From Candidatus Methanomethylophilaceae archaeon (lineage in GTDB: Archaea > Thermoplasmatota > Thermoplasmata > Methanomassiliicoccales > Methanomethylophilaceae), in the NCBI GenBank assembly GCA_017935945.1, contig JAGBGN010000055.1, positions 1-34,710 of the forward strand: a stretch of DNA of 34,710 bases, read 5' to 3'. This document shows, piece after piece, positions 1 through 6,304 of this stretch. How positions within the stretch are numbered: position 1 is the stretch's first letter; each line of letters begins with the position of its first letter. The translations under genes and the position numbers were made by a program. The notes below the pieces were generated by a model. It did no database searches. It was given only the letters and a program-made list of their open reading frames with translations, and had not been told where the DNA came from.

Positions 1-1
1 C

Positions 2-586
2 ACCGTCGACGAGGTCTGCTGTGGATCCGTCATGCAGAGGGTCGGATGGAGCCAGGACGACGTCACCGGACTCATGAGGAAGAACGTCAAGAACATCAAG
101 GCACTCGGCATCGAGACCCTCGTCCTCGCCTGCGCCGGATGCTACAGGATGTTCAAGCACGAGTACCCCAAGTACGTGGACGTCCCCTTCGAGGTCCTCC
201 ACATCACCGAGTTCCTCGCCAAGCAGGAGCTCGACCTCAAGCCCATGGAGGGCGTGGTCGCCACATACCATGATCCCTGTCACCTCGGAAGGCACTGCGA
301 CGTGTACGAGCCCCCGAGGGAGGTCATCGCGAAGATCCCCGGACTCGAGTTCAGGGAGATGACCTACAACCGCAAGACCAGCCACTGCTGCGGTGGAGGT
401 GGAGGGGTCAGGTCCGCCTACCCCGAGGACTCCATGGACATCGCCGGCACCAGGCTGGACGAGGCCGAGTTCGCCGACCTGATCATAACCACCTGTCCCT
501 TCTGTGTCAACAACCTCGACTCCGCGAAGGGAGACAGGAAGATCCAGGTCAGGGATCTCGTCGAGATCATCGACGAGTTGATGTGA
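2..586 (+). CDS. hdrD: HdrD-like heterodisulfide reductase / CCG-domain protein, C-terminal part
   Basis: The gene enters the window already open, so its start lies upstream. The visible 194 residues carry the cysteine-rich (CCG) region of HdrB/HdrD proteins. A CCG near residue 6 is followed after 36 residues by CAGC, which matches the known spacing CCx35-36CxxC. A second copy reads DPCH, then HCCGGGGG, then 34 residues later CPFC. In HdrB/HdrD these cysteines hold the unusual [4Fe-4S] clusters that reduce the CoM-S-S-CoB heterodisulfide in methanogens. The N-terminal ferredoxin region that would separate HdrD from HdrB, GlpC or LutA relatives is outside the window, so the exact subfamily is inference. 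It ends in TGA one base before the folP start. Confidence 0.75.
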   Translation, partial: TVDEVCCGSVMQRVGWSQDDVTGLMRKNVKNIKALGIETLVLACAGCYRMFKHEYPKYVDVPFEVLHITEFLAKQELDLKPMEGVVATYHDPCHLGRHCDVYEPPREVIAKIPGLEFREMTYNRKTSHCCGGGGGVRSAYPEDSMDIAGTRLDEAEFADLIITTCPFCVNNLDSAKGDRKIQVRDLVEIIDELM

Positions 587-587
587 G

Positions 588-1397
588 ATGAAAGTCCTAT
601 GTCCGAGGGAGGTGCCCCGGGGTACCCCCTCGGTCATGGGCATACTTAACCTCACCCCCGATTCCTTTTCCGATGGGGGGAGGTGGACGGATGCCGATGC
701 GGCCATCCGTCATGCTTTCGAGATGGTCGATTCCGGTGCCGACATCATCGACATCGGGGCTGAATCCACGCGTCCCGGTTCCGTCCAGGTATCCGCGGAT
801 TCAGAGTTGGAGCGCCTGGTACCTGTACTGAGGGAGCTGGTCCCGTCACTGTCCGTCCCGGTGTCCGTGGACACCATGAAGGCGGAGGTCGCCGAACGCT
901 GCATAGATCTGGGCATCGACATCGTGAACGATGTCTACGGTCTCCGCGATCCACGCATGGCGGAGGTGTGTGCGGAAGGTGGTGTCGGTGTGGTCATAAT
1001 GCACGCGGAAGGGGTGCCGGGTGACTTCCACGGACACACGATGGAGGGGGCCTTCAAGGACTCGGTCCGCGGTTTCCTCTGTGAAAGGGTCCAGGTGGCC
1101 ATCGATGCCGGTGTGGGGAAGGACAGGATAATCCTCGATCCCGGGATAGGGTTCGGCAAGACCCCCGAACAGAACTCCGCGATGGTCGACGACATGGCGT
1201 TCTTCTCCGACGGATACCCTGTTCTCTCGGCACCATCCCGCAAGAGGTTCCTCTCGCACCGCTATCCGGGGATGGATCCAGATGATGCCACCGTCCTCGC
1301 GGTACTGGATTCGATAAGGTCCGGTGCGGACATGGTACGTGTACACGATGTCGCACGTACGGTCGATGCCCTGGTGGAGAACGGTCTCAGAAGATGA
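588..1397 (+). CDS. folP: Dihydropteroate synthase
   Basis: This 269-aa TIM-barrel protein should join a pterin diphosphate to p-aminobenzoate (or a pABA derivative) to give dihydropteroate. The N-terminal pterin-site signature MGILNLTPDSFSDGG is intact at residues 17-31. It is followed by DIGAESTRPGS, the SVDT and NDV strands, ILDPGIGFGKT, and the C-terminal SRK loop (APSRKRF) that contacts the sulfonamide/pABA site. Length is normal. The ATG follows the hdrD-like stop after one base, implying translational coupling. Its 3' end overlaps the convergent zinc-ribbon gene by 11 bases. Classical FolP is not the usual route in H4MPT methanogens, so this fits an archaeon that makes folate or an altered pterin; that part is inference. 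Confidence 0.9.
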   Translation: MKVLCPREVPRGTPSVMGILNLTPDSFSDGGRWTDADAAIRHAFEMVDSGADIIDIGAESTRPGSVQVSADSELERLVPVLRELVPSLSVPVSVDTMKAEVAERCIDLGIDIVNDVYGLRDPRMAEVCAEGGVGVVIMHAEGVPGDFHGHTMEGAFKDSVRGFLCERVQVAIDAGVGKDRIILDPGIGFGKTPEQNSAMVDDMAFFSDGYPVLSAPSRKRFLSHRYPGMDPDDATVLAVLDSIRSGADMVRVHDVARTVDALVENGLRR

Positions 1398-1587
1398 ATC
1401 CCAGGGCGACGATGACGACGACGGAAAGTCCTGCGAGGATGAAGAACCTGTTCTCGTCGGACTTCTCCTTCCTGACCCTGGCCACTTCGTTCTGCCTGCA
1501 TGTGTCGTCGCAGTACTCCTCTCCGAACGGGATGGGGTCTCCGCAGTAGATGCAGTGCGAGTGATCGGGTAGTCTGATGGCCGCCAT
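1387..1587 (-). CDS. Small zinc-ribbon protein with C-terminal membrane helix (DUF2116-like)
   Basis: A 66-aa protein. The N-terminal half holds a treble-clef/zinc-ribbon pattern: CIYCGDPIPFGEEYC followed by DDTCRQ, giving CxxC, then Cys and Cys. A basic linker (about residues 33-47) leads to a single hydrophobic helix, FFILAGLSVVVIVALGFIF, at the extreme C-terminus. This matches the short archaeal DUF2116 family of unknown role and suggests a tail-anchored protein with a cytoplasmic zinc knuckle. A GGGTG element sits 4 bases before the ATG. Convergent with folP, 11-base overlap. Confidence 0.75.
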   Translation of the reverse strand: MAAIRLPDHSHCIYCGDPIPFGEEYCDDTCRQNEVARVRKEKSDENRFFILAGLSVVVIVALGFIF

Positions 1588-1669
1588 GTTGCACCCTTAT
1601 ATTCTATATGGATTAAAGAATTGTTCCCGATTGTTATATCCACATTCCGATGGAAGACCTGGTGGGAAC
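1588..1669. promoter_or_regulatory. Divergent promoter region
   Basis: AT-rich 82-base gap between the zinc-ribbon gene (minus) and the ubiquitin-fold gene (plus). A plus-strand TATA-like TTGTTATATCC at about 1631-1641 lies 30 or so bases before the ATG at 1670, which has GGTGGG at 1661-1666 as ribosome-binding site. On the minus strand CTTTAAT (about 1612-1619) could serve the zinc-ribbon gene. Assigned by eye. Confidence 0.45.
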
Positions 1670-1897
1670 ATGGTGAAGTTCACGCTTAGGGATGTGTGCG
1701 GTTCGCACAGCATGAGGATGGACATGAACGGGGACGAGGGCATGGACGCACTCTTCTCCGTCATATCTGAATACTATGGGAATGAGGGGTGCTGTCTCCG
1801 TCGTGGGTACGACCTGATGATCGGTGACGGTCATGTGGGGACCACGATATGCGACGGAGACGTCCTGGACATCATACCCGGATGGGCGGTGAGGTGA
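1670..1897 (+). CDS. Small ubiquitin-like (beta-grasp) protein, no C-terminal diglycine
   Basis: 75 aa. I prefer ATG 1670 over an in-frame ATG at 1577, because 1670 has GGTGGG 3 bases upstream and a TATA-like box before it, whereas 1577 would overlap the divergent gene. The protein has an N-terminal beta strand (VKFTLRDV), a central helix (about residues 22-36) and a C-terminal segment TTICDGDVLDIIPGW (58-72). That segment strongly resembles the last turn and strand of ubiquitin, YukD, MoaD and ThiS folds (L-x-DGD-hydrophobic-IIP-G). It ends WAVR rather than GG, so it is unlikely to be conjugated or thiocarboxylated as it stands. The next gene looks like a JAB/MPN protein, a classical partner of ubiquitin-fold proteins. 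The fold assignment is inference from pattern only. Confidence 0.5.
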   Translation: MVKFTLRDVCGSHSMRMDMNGDEGMDALFSVISEYYGNEGCCLRRGYDLMIGDGHVGTTICDGDVLDIIPGWAVR

Positions 1898-1924
1898 AAT
1901 ACGACGAATTCGGTCGCATGTCCG

Positions 1925-2302
1925 ATGTCGTCTAGAATGGGAATGTCCGTGGACGCGGTCATCCCGAGCAGTCTGTTGTCCAAGGCATTGGATTTCATCA
2001 CCGATGGAGCCGTTCAGGGCATCCGTGCAGGGATATGCATGGATGGAATCGTCGAGCTGGATGGAAACGGCGAGTACATCGTCGTCCTGGAATTGTCCGA
2101 TGAGCCCATCGATCCGGTCGGCATGTGCATCGCCTCGGACGAGGGCGGCGTGGAACCATCTGTCGATGATCTGATGCTGTTCCATGACGAGGTCGGGGAT
2201 CACGGCATCCTGGTCGTATCCGATCCGTTCGCATGCGAGTTCGCGGTCCACTTGGTGGATGGGGATGCTGTACGCAGGGCGGAGATCCTGCTGACGGAAT
2301 GA
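1925..2302 (+). CDS. Degenerate JAB/MPN (JAMM-like) domain protein, catalytic histidines missing
   Basis: 125 aa. The layout follows small archaeal JAB proteins such as AF2198: an opening IPSSLLSKALDF helix, central strands, then a stretch equivalent to HxHP...PSxxD. Here that stretch reads GMCIASDEGGVEPSVDDL (66-83). PS and the zinc-ligand Asp (D82) are kept at exactly the JAMM spacing (H-x-H-x10-D), but the two His positions are I69 and S71, and the upstream Glu is absent too. The tail ILVVSDPFACEFAVHLVDGD matches the closing strands. It should therefore bind rather than cleave. It starts 27 bases after the ubiquitin-like gene on the same strand and is probably co-transcribed. Alternative ATGs at 1937 and 1943 are possible. 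Family assignment is inference. Confidence 0.5.
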   Translation: MSSRMGMSVDAVIPSSLLSKALDFITDGAVQGIRAGICMDGIVELDGNGEYIVVLELSDEPIDPVGMCIASDEGGVEPSVDDLMLFHDEVGDHGILVVSDPFACEFAVHLVDGDAVRRAEILLTE

Positions 2303-2314
2303 TCGGGCCGTCTT

Positions 2315-2860
2315 TCAGACCCATATCGCGTGACGTCCGCGCATCTTATCCTCGGTGCTTCCACTGAGGTTCATTATGTCATGGACGATGCAGTCGAAGA
2401 AAAGTATCGTGGAATCCTCGAATATCGTACCCAACGGTGCGATATCGCCGATGGATTCCGTCCCGGACATGTCCAGGACGATGGACCTGTCGGAGTTCCT
2501 GCAGAGTTCGCAGTCATCGGTACCGGTCACGGATATGACGTAACTGCCGATCCTGCGGGCTATCACCGCGGTTTGCACGACGGAAGATGTGCGTCCGGTG
2601 TTGGAGATGAGGATGCACAGGTCGTCCGGCCCGATGATGGGCGTGGTCATCTCCCCGACGAAGTGCACGTCGAGTCCCAGCTGCACCAGGCGTACGGCGA
2701 AGAGCTGTCCGGCCAGTCCGGACCTGCCCGAGCCGTAGATGAAGACCTTGCGGCAATCCATTATCCTACGGATGAGCTCCTCCCTGTCATCCGCATCGAC
2801 GGATCCGATGGCCCTGCGGCAGCTCTCGACTATGGTGGAGAACGTGTCCAACTCACTCAC
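2315..2860 (-). CDS. hxlB: 6-phospho-3-hexuloisomerase (SIS domain)
   Basis: 181-aa single SIS-domain protein. The sugar-phosphate loop is VFIYGSGRSGLAGQ (residues 39-52), followed by LISNTGRTSSVV (84-95). The C-terminal signature LGTIFEDSTILFFD and the terminal RHA are typical of the PHI/HxlB branch rather than GmhA or GutQ. PHI converts 3-hexulose-6-phosphate to fructose-6-phosphate; in archaea it runs in reverse with HPS to supply ribulose-5-phosphate. No hps gene is visible here, but rpiA lies at 15.75 kb. The start overlaps the end of the upstream TIM-barrel gene by 8 bases, so the two are coupled. Confidence 0.85.
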   Translation of the reverse strand: MSELDTFSTIVESCRRAIGSVDADDREELIRRIMDCRKVFIYGSGRSGLAGQLFAVRLVQLGLDVHFVGEMTTPIIGPDDLCILISNTGRTSSVVQTAVIARRIGSYVISVTGTDDCELCRNSDRSIVLDMSGTESIGDIAPLGTIFEDSTILFFDCIVHDIMNLSGSTEDKMRGRHAIWV

Positions 2861-3893
2861 CGGTGGAAGCCATCGCCTCGAGCTTCTTCCTCTCCTTGAG
2901 CTCCTTGGCGACCTTCTTGCTGAGGACCCTCTCGTGGATGATCCTCATGTACATCGCATCGTGCTCCAGGAGGGGCGATGTGGATATGACCGTGGCGTTG
3001 GGCTTCATCTCGATGAGTGCCTCCGCCATGGCCTCGAACTTGAGGTCTCCCCTCTTTATGGGGGTGAGCCTCCTCTCGTTGCCGTCGACGTAGTCGACAC
3101 CGGCGAACGCGGTGTGGATCTGACCGTTGCTGTAGCGCTCCACCTGTTCGAGCACATCGAGGAAGTCGTCGACCTCCAGGAGCGATCCGTTGGTACGGGA
3201 GTGGTGGTGCGAGAAGTTGAGTACGGGTGTGACGCCCTCGATGGCATCGCACAGGTCGAGGACCTGGTCGAGCGATCCGAAGACATCCTGCTGCCCGGTG
3301 ACCTCGACACCCAGCCTGGGTGTGAGTCCGTTGCCCTGCCACCAGTCCATGAGCATGGCGACGTTCTCGTAGATGTTGTTCTCGATGTCCTCCGCAGGAG
3401 TCTTGTCATCGTAGAGTCCGAGGCTGGTGACGACGATGTCGCCGTCCATCGCGTTCATCATGAGCGCCGCATGCCTGATGCTGTTGAGGCAGACCTCGGT
3501 AAGTTCGGTGTTGGATCCCAGGTCCATGTAGTAGGGTGTGTGAATCGACATGTTGACGTCCAGCCTCTTCGAGACCTCTCCGATAGTGTAGAGTTCCCCG
3601 AAGGTGTCTGCGATACCGGAGGGCATGTAGACGAGGTCGTCATCCTCCTCGATGGGTTCGCTGGGGTCGCTGATGGGCTCTCCGTCCCTGAGGATCTCGA
3701 CGACGAAACCCTCCTCGATCTCGGGTATCGTCAATCCTACTTCCTCATCGTCGGGGCATCTGGTGTAGGCACCTGCCCTGACCATCTGGATCTCGAGGGC
3801 ACTGAGGCTGAGGTTGTGGACATCCTCAATGCCGTCCTGGAGTGTACGACCTTTGCACGAGAGCGGAATACCTGCGGGACCGAACCTAATCAT
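2853..3893 (-). CDS. Endonuclease-IV-like / xylose-isomerase-like TIM-barrel protein
   Basis: 346 aa. It begins MIRFGPAGIPLSCKGR and keeps motifs of the AP-endonuclease-2 barrel: SIHTPYYMDLGS (116-127), LGVEVTGQQDVFGS (194-207) with the metal-ligand Glu, NFSHHHSRTNGS (226-237), and HTAFAGVDYV (260-269). These give the His/Glu set of a trinuclear metal site. A roughly 50-residue acidic segment (about 45-100) between the first strands is longer than in bacterial Nfo. The family contains true AP endonucleases and sugar isomerases; DNA repair is the likely role but not proven. TATAAAA at 3923-3929 (read as TTTTATA on this strand) sits about 30 bases before the ATG. It is followed by the coupled hxlB gene. 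Confidence 0.75.
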   Translation of the reverse strand: MIRFGPAGIPLSCKGRTLQDGIEDVHNLSLSALEIQMVRAGAYTRCPDDEEVGLTIPEIEEGFVVEILRDGEPISDPSEPIEEDDDLVYMPSGIADTFGELYTIGEVSKRLDVNMSIHTPYYMDLGSNTELTEVCLNSIRHAALMMNAMDGDIVVTSLGLYDDKTPAEDIENNIYENVAMLMDWWQGNGLTPRLGVEVTGQQDVFGSLDQVLDLCDAIEGVTPVLNFSHHHSRTNGSLLEVDDFLDVLEQVERYSNGQIHTAFAGVDYVDGNERRLTPIKRGDLKFEAMAEALIEMKPNATVISTSPLLEHDAMYMRIIHERVLSKKVAKELKERKKLEAMASTGE

Positions 3894-3980
3894 GGAATCA
3901 CAGGAGGGGAAACACGGACTCCTATAAAACCAGTACGTCCGCACACGCACGCGTACGCTTGTATTGGGAAATGGGCAACC

Positions 3981-3988
3981 TTTATATG
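3981..3988 (+). promoter_or_regulatory. TATA box of the L18e-L13-S9-rpoN operon
   Basis: TTTATATG at this position predicts a transcription start near 4010, giving a leader of about 25 bases before the L18e ATG at 4036. The leader holds a short reading frame from ATG 4016 that stops (TGA 4037-4039) overlapping the L18e start. GGGAGA at 4021-4026 is a moderate ribosome-binding site. Confidence 0.6.
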
Positions 3989-4035
3989 CAACCCCTGTAT
4001 AGCGAGCGTCACCCAATGTCGGGAGAGTCAGAAAT

Positions 4036-4395
4036 ATGAAGAGCTGCAAGACAAATCCCCAGCTCCTCGCCACGATCGACAACCTCAAGGCGAAGACTAG
4101 GGAGACAGAAGCCGCTATCTGGCGAGACATCGCGCTTAGGCTCGAGAAACCCAAGAGTAACTGGGCCGAAGCGAATCTCAGCAAGCTTGAGAGGTATGCA
4201 AAGGACGGAGAGACAATCGTCGTCCCCGGCAAAGTCCTCGCAGCAGGTAGCATCAGCAAGAAGATCACCGTGGCCGCGTACAGCTTCTCCGAAGCTGCCG
4301 CAAAGGAGATCGTGGCTGCAGGCGGAAAGACACTGTCCTTCGAGGAGCTGGCAGATGCCAACCCCAAGGGAACCGGTGTCAGGATCATGAGGTGA
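4036..4395 (+). CDS. rpl18e: 50S ribosomal protein L18e
   Basis: 119 aa, normal length. The conserved start KTNPQLLATIDNLK, the central VVPGKVLAAGSISKKITVAAY and the C-terminal GTGVRIMR are characteristic of archaeal/eukaryal L18e (related to bacterial L15). It is a structural component of the large subunit. It is the first gene of the classical archaeal cluster L18e-L13-S9-RpoN; its stop overlaps the ribosome-binding site (GGTGAT) of L13. Confidence 0.97.
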   Translation: MKSCKTNPQLLATIDNLKAKTRETEAAIWRDIALRLEKPKSNWAEANLSKLERYAKDGETIVVPGKVLAAGSISKKITVAAYSFSEAAAKEIVAAGGKTLSFEELADANPKGTGVRIMR

Positions 4396-4400
4396 TTTGG

Positions 4401-4826
4401 ATGGTTACAGTTATCGACGGAAGGAATCTTATCCACGGCAGGCTCGCAAGCGTCGTCGCCGAGAAGATCATGGATGGCGAGGAAGTCGTCGTCCTCAATG
4501 CCGAGGCCATCGTCATCACCGGTGTCAAAGAGAACACCTTCGCCGACTTCAAGGCAAAGGTCGACCGCGGAGACACCACCAAGAGGAAGGGACCTTTCTA
4601 CCCCCGCAGGGCAGACCTCCTGTTCAAGAGGTGTGTCAGGGGAATGATCCCCTGGAAGACCACCAGCGGAAGAGAGGCCTACAGGAGACTCCACGTCTTC
4701 GTCGGAACCCCCAAGCAGTTCGAGGACTGCGAGAAGGAGAGGCCCGCCGAGGCATGCAGGAAGATCACCGGCAAATACACAACCCTGGGAGCCGTTTCCA
4801 AATTCCTGGGTTCCAATGTGAGATGA
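4401..4826 (+). CDS. rpl13: 50S ribosomal protein L13
   Basis: 141 aa with the archaeal L13 pattern: VIDGRNLIHGRLASVVA at the N-terminus, the KRKGPFYPRRADLLFKRCVR segment, and RGMIPWKTTSGREAYRRL. I take ATG 4401 rather than the in-frame GTG 4392, because GGTGAT at 4391-4396 is correctly placed before 4401 and family members begin just there. It lies between L18e and S9, 4 bases from S9, so it belongs to one operon. Confidence 0.96.
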   Translation: MVTVIDGRNLIHGRLASVVAEKIMDGEEVVVLNAEAIVITGVKENTFADFKAKVDRGDTTKRKGPFYPRRADLLFKRCVRGMIPWKTTSGREAYRRLHVFVGTPKQFEDCEKERPAEACRKITGKYTTLGAVSKFLGSNVR

Positions 4827-4830
4827 TCCC

Positions 4831-5232
4831 ATGGTTGAGTGCGTAAACACAAGCGGAAAGAGGAAGACCGCAATCGCAAGGGCCGTTGTTAAAGAGGGTA
4901 CCGGAAAGGTCACCATCAACAAAGTCCCGATCGACGTCTTCACCCCCGAGCTGGCAAAGCTGAAGATCGAGGAGCCCCTCGGTCTCGTTCCCGAGAAAGC
5001 AGAGAAGGTCGACATCTCCGTCACCGTCAACGGTGGAGGAGTCATGGGACAGGCCTCTGCAGCAAGGACCGCCATCGCCAGGGGACTCGTTGAGTTCTAC
5101 AAGGACGAGGAGCTCGAGGCAATCTTCAGGGCATACGACAGGACCCTCATCATCAACGATGACAGAAGGAAGCTGCCCAAGAACCCGCTCGGACCTGGTG
5201 CTCGCGCCAAGAAGCAGAAGTCTTACCGTTAA
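4831..5232 (+). CDS. rps9: 30S ribosomal protein S9
   Basis: 133 aa. It begins with the archaeal form TSGKRKTAIARAVV and ends in GARAKKQKSYR, the basic tail that reaches the P-site tRNA anticodon in the small subunit. GGGVMGQASAARTAIARGL is the core helix motif. It is the third gene of the ribosomal operon, ends in TAA, and is followed after 9 bases by rpoN with a GGTGAT site. Confidence 0.97.
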   Translation: MVECVNTSGKRKTAIARAVVKEGTGKVTINKVPIDVFTPELAKLKIEEPLGLVPEKAEKVDISVTVNGGGVMGQASAARTAIARGLVEFYKDEELEAIFRAYDRTLIINDDRRKLPKNPLGPGARAKKQKSYR

Positions 5233-5241
5233 GGTGATAGC

Positions 5242-5433
5242 ATGATAATTCCGGTGAGATGTTTCACATGCGGAAAGGTCGTAGGGTCCGCCTACCCCGA
5301 GTACGTCAAACGCGTCAGTATGGGCGAGGAGCCCAAGGCCGTCCTGGACAGTCTGGGCTTCGAGAGGTACTGCTGCCGCAGGATGATCGTCTCCCATGCT
5401 GACCTGATCGGAGAGATTGCTCCCCTCGGTTGA
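5242..5433 (+). CDS. rpoN: RNA polymerase subunit N (Rpb10)
   Basis: 63 aa. It has the Rpb10 zinc-binding arrangement CFTCGK near residues 7-12 and YCCRRM near 44-49, where the paired cysteines complete the site. The C-terminal tail [12 protein letters not shown] is close to the family consensus HVDLI..IAPY. It is a small assembly subunit of the archaeal RNA polymerase on the Rpo3/Rpo11 platform. It is the fourth gene of the L18e operon. Confidence 0.96.
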   Translation: MIIPVRCFTCGKVVGSAYPEYVKRVSMGEEPKAVLDSLGFERYCCRRMIVSHADLIGEIAPLG

Positions 5434-5453
5434 GGGTAGCCCTCTGAGTAAAC

Positions 5454-5462
5454 TTTTTAAAC
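5454..5462 (+). promoter_or_regulatory. TATA box of tRNA-Pro
   Basis: TTTTTAAAC about 26-30 bases before the first base of tRNA-Pro, directly after rpoN. The T-run may also serve as terminator for the ribosomal operon. Confidence 0.55.
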
Positions 5463-5487
5463 TAAAACCTATTCCCCCCTTTTGCAG

Positions 5488-5563
5488 GGGCCCGTGGGGT
5501 AGCTTGGTATCCTTCTTGCTTGGGGTGCAAGTAACTCCAGTTCAAATCTGGGCGGGCCCACCA
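5488..5563 (+). tRNA. tRNA-Pro (GGG)
   Basis: Full cloverleaf by eye. The acceptor stem GGGCCCG/CGGGCCC closes 5488-5494 with 5553-5559. The anticodon stem CTTGC/GCAAG encloses the loop TTGGGGT with anticodon GGG. The T arm is TCCAG/CTGGG with loop TTCAAAT, discriminator A at 5560. CCA is encoded in the genome at 5561-5563. It decodes CCC (and CCU by wobble). No intron. Confidence 0.95.
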
Positions 5564-5694
5564 CTTTCTTTCATACACTTGTTACCTGTTCGTTCCTTGT
5601 ATCGTCGCGGGACTCCGTCGGATGTCCTTGGCATCTGCACATTCTCGGTACGGATCTCCGATAGGGTTACCTACCAGTCCGCATACGGGCATCT
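5564..5694. other. Intergenic stretch without recognised element
   Basis: It begins with a pyrimidine-rich run (CTTTCTTTC) just after the tRNA CCA that could end its transcript. I see no clear TATA box for the following SIMPL gene and no ORF or RNA fold that I recognise. Confidence 0.4.
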
Positions 5695-6282
5695 ATGAGT
5701 GGCACGGTCATCGTGGAAGGGAGGGGGAAGGTCTTTGCGGACCCGGATACAGTCGTCATCGAGGGCGAGGTGGAATTCCTGGCAGATGGATACGATGAGG
5801 CTGTTGCAGGTTGTGCATCATCGGTGGAGGAGGTGAGGGGATCTCTGATTGCCCTCGGAATCGATGAAGCTGCTATACGCACCAGCGGTTCCTCTGTGCG
5901 CCCCTCATACAAGGATGATGTGTTCAACGGCTACCGGTGCAGGCATGGGATGAAGGTGACATTGTCGATCGGTGGCGATCTGCCCGACCGTGTGTTCTCC
6001 GCACTTTTCACAGAAGGTCACTCATCGTTCTACATGAACTACGTGGTATCGGATCCTACACCCTATGATTCCCAGGCCCTTTCTTCAGCTGTGAGGGATG
6101 CAAAGGGGAAGGCCATGCAATTGGCATCCGATGCAGGTGTGGAGCTCGGGGAGATCCAGGAGATCAGGTACAGATCCGACGGCGGCCATCCGATGATAAT
6201 GCGTGCCGCCCAAGTACACGGTGGCACCCCTGAGGCTGTCAAGTTCGAGGAATCCGTACTCATGACCTGGTCCATCCGTTGA
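5695..6282 (+). CDS. SIMPL (DUF541) domain protein
   Basis: 195 aa. The N-terminal strands VIVEGRGKVFADPDTVVIEGEVEF and the regular pattern of hydrophobic strands to ESVLMTWSIR match the SIMPL/DUF541 family. The signature region with S-x-VRDAKGKAMQLASDAGVELGEI (about 137-160) corresponds to the family's A...A..A..lGv.lG helix. SIMPL proteins are usually periplasmic or envelope proteins of unclear role; this one has no signal peptide or membrane helix, so it should be cytoplasmic unless its start is further upstream. It stands just before two membrane-anchored transglutaminase-like genes and may belong with them. Confidence 0.8.
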   Translation: MSGTVIVEGRGKVFADPDTVVIEGEVEFLADGYDEAVAGCASSVEEVRGSLIALGIDEAAIRTSGSSVRPSYKDDVFNGYRCRHGMKVTLSIGGDLPDRVFSALFTEGHSSFYMNYVVSDPTPYDSQALSSAVRDAKGKAMQLASDAGVELGEIQEIRYRSDGGHPMIMRAAQVHGGTPEAVKFEESVLMTWSIR

Positions 6283-6304
6283 ACCGGTGGACAAGGTTAA
6301 CAAT

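Noticed and set aside
1577-1669. N-terminal extension of the ubiquitin-like gene from ATG 1577
   Set aside because: It would overlap the divergent zinc-ribbon gene and run through the promoter; ATG 1670 has a ribosome-binding site.
2739-4100. 453-codon plus-strand frame opposite the TIM-barrel gene
   Set aside because: Shadow of the clear minus-strand gene; no domain pattern and no promoter or ribosome-binding site.
3894-5075. Long minus-strand open frame continuing upstream of the TIM-barrel gene, antisense to L18e, L13 and S9
   Set aside because: The translated extension is low in family-like pattern and lies exactly opposite three certain ribosomal genes. The real start (ATG 3893) has a TATA box and family-typical N-terminus.
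5454-5487. T-run after rpoN as a pure intrinsic terminator
   Set aside because: It sits at the right distance to be the TATA box of tRNA-Pro, which explains it better; a double role remains possible.
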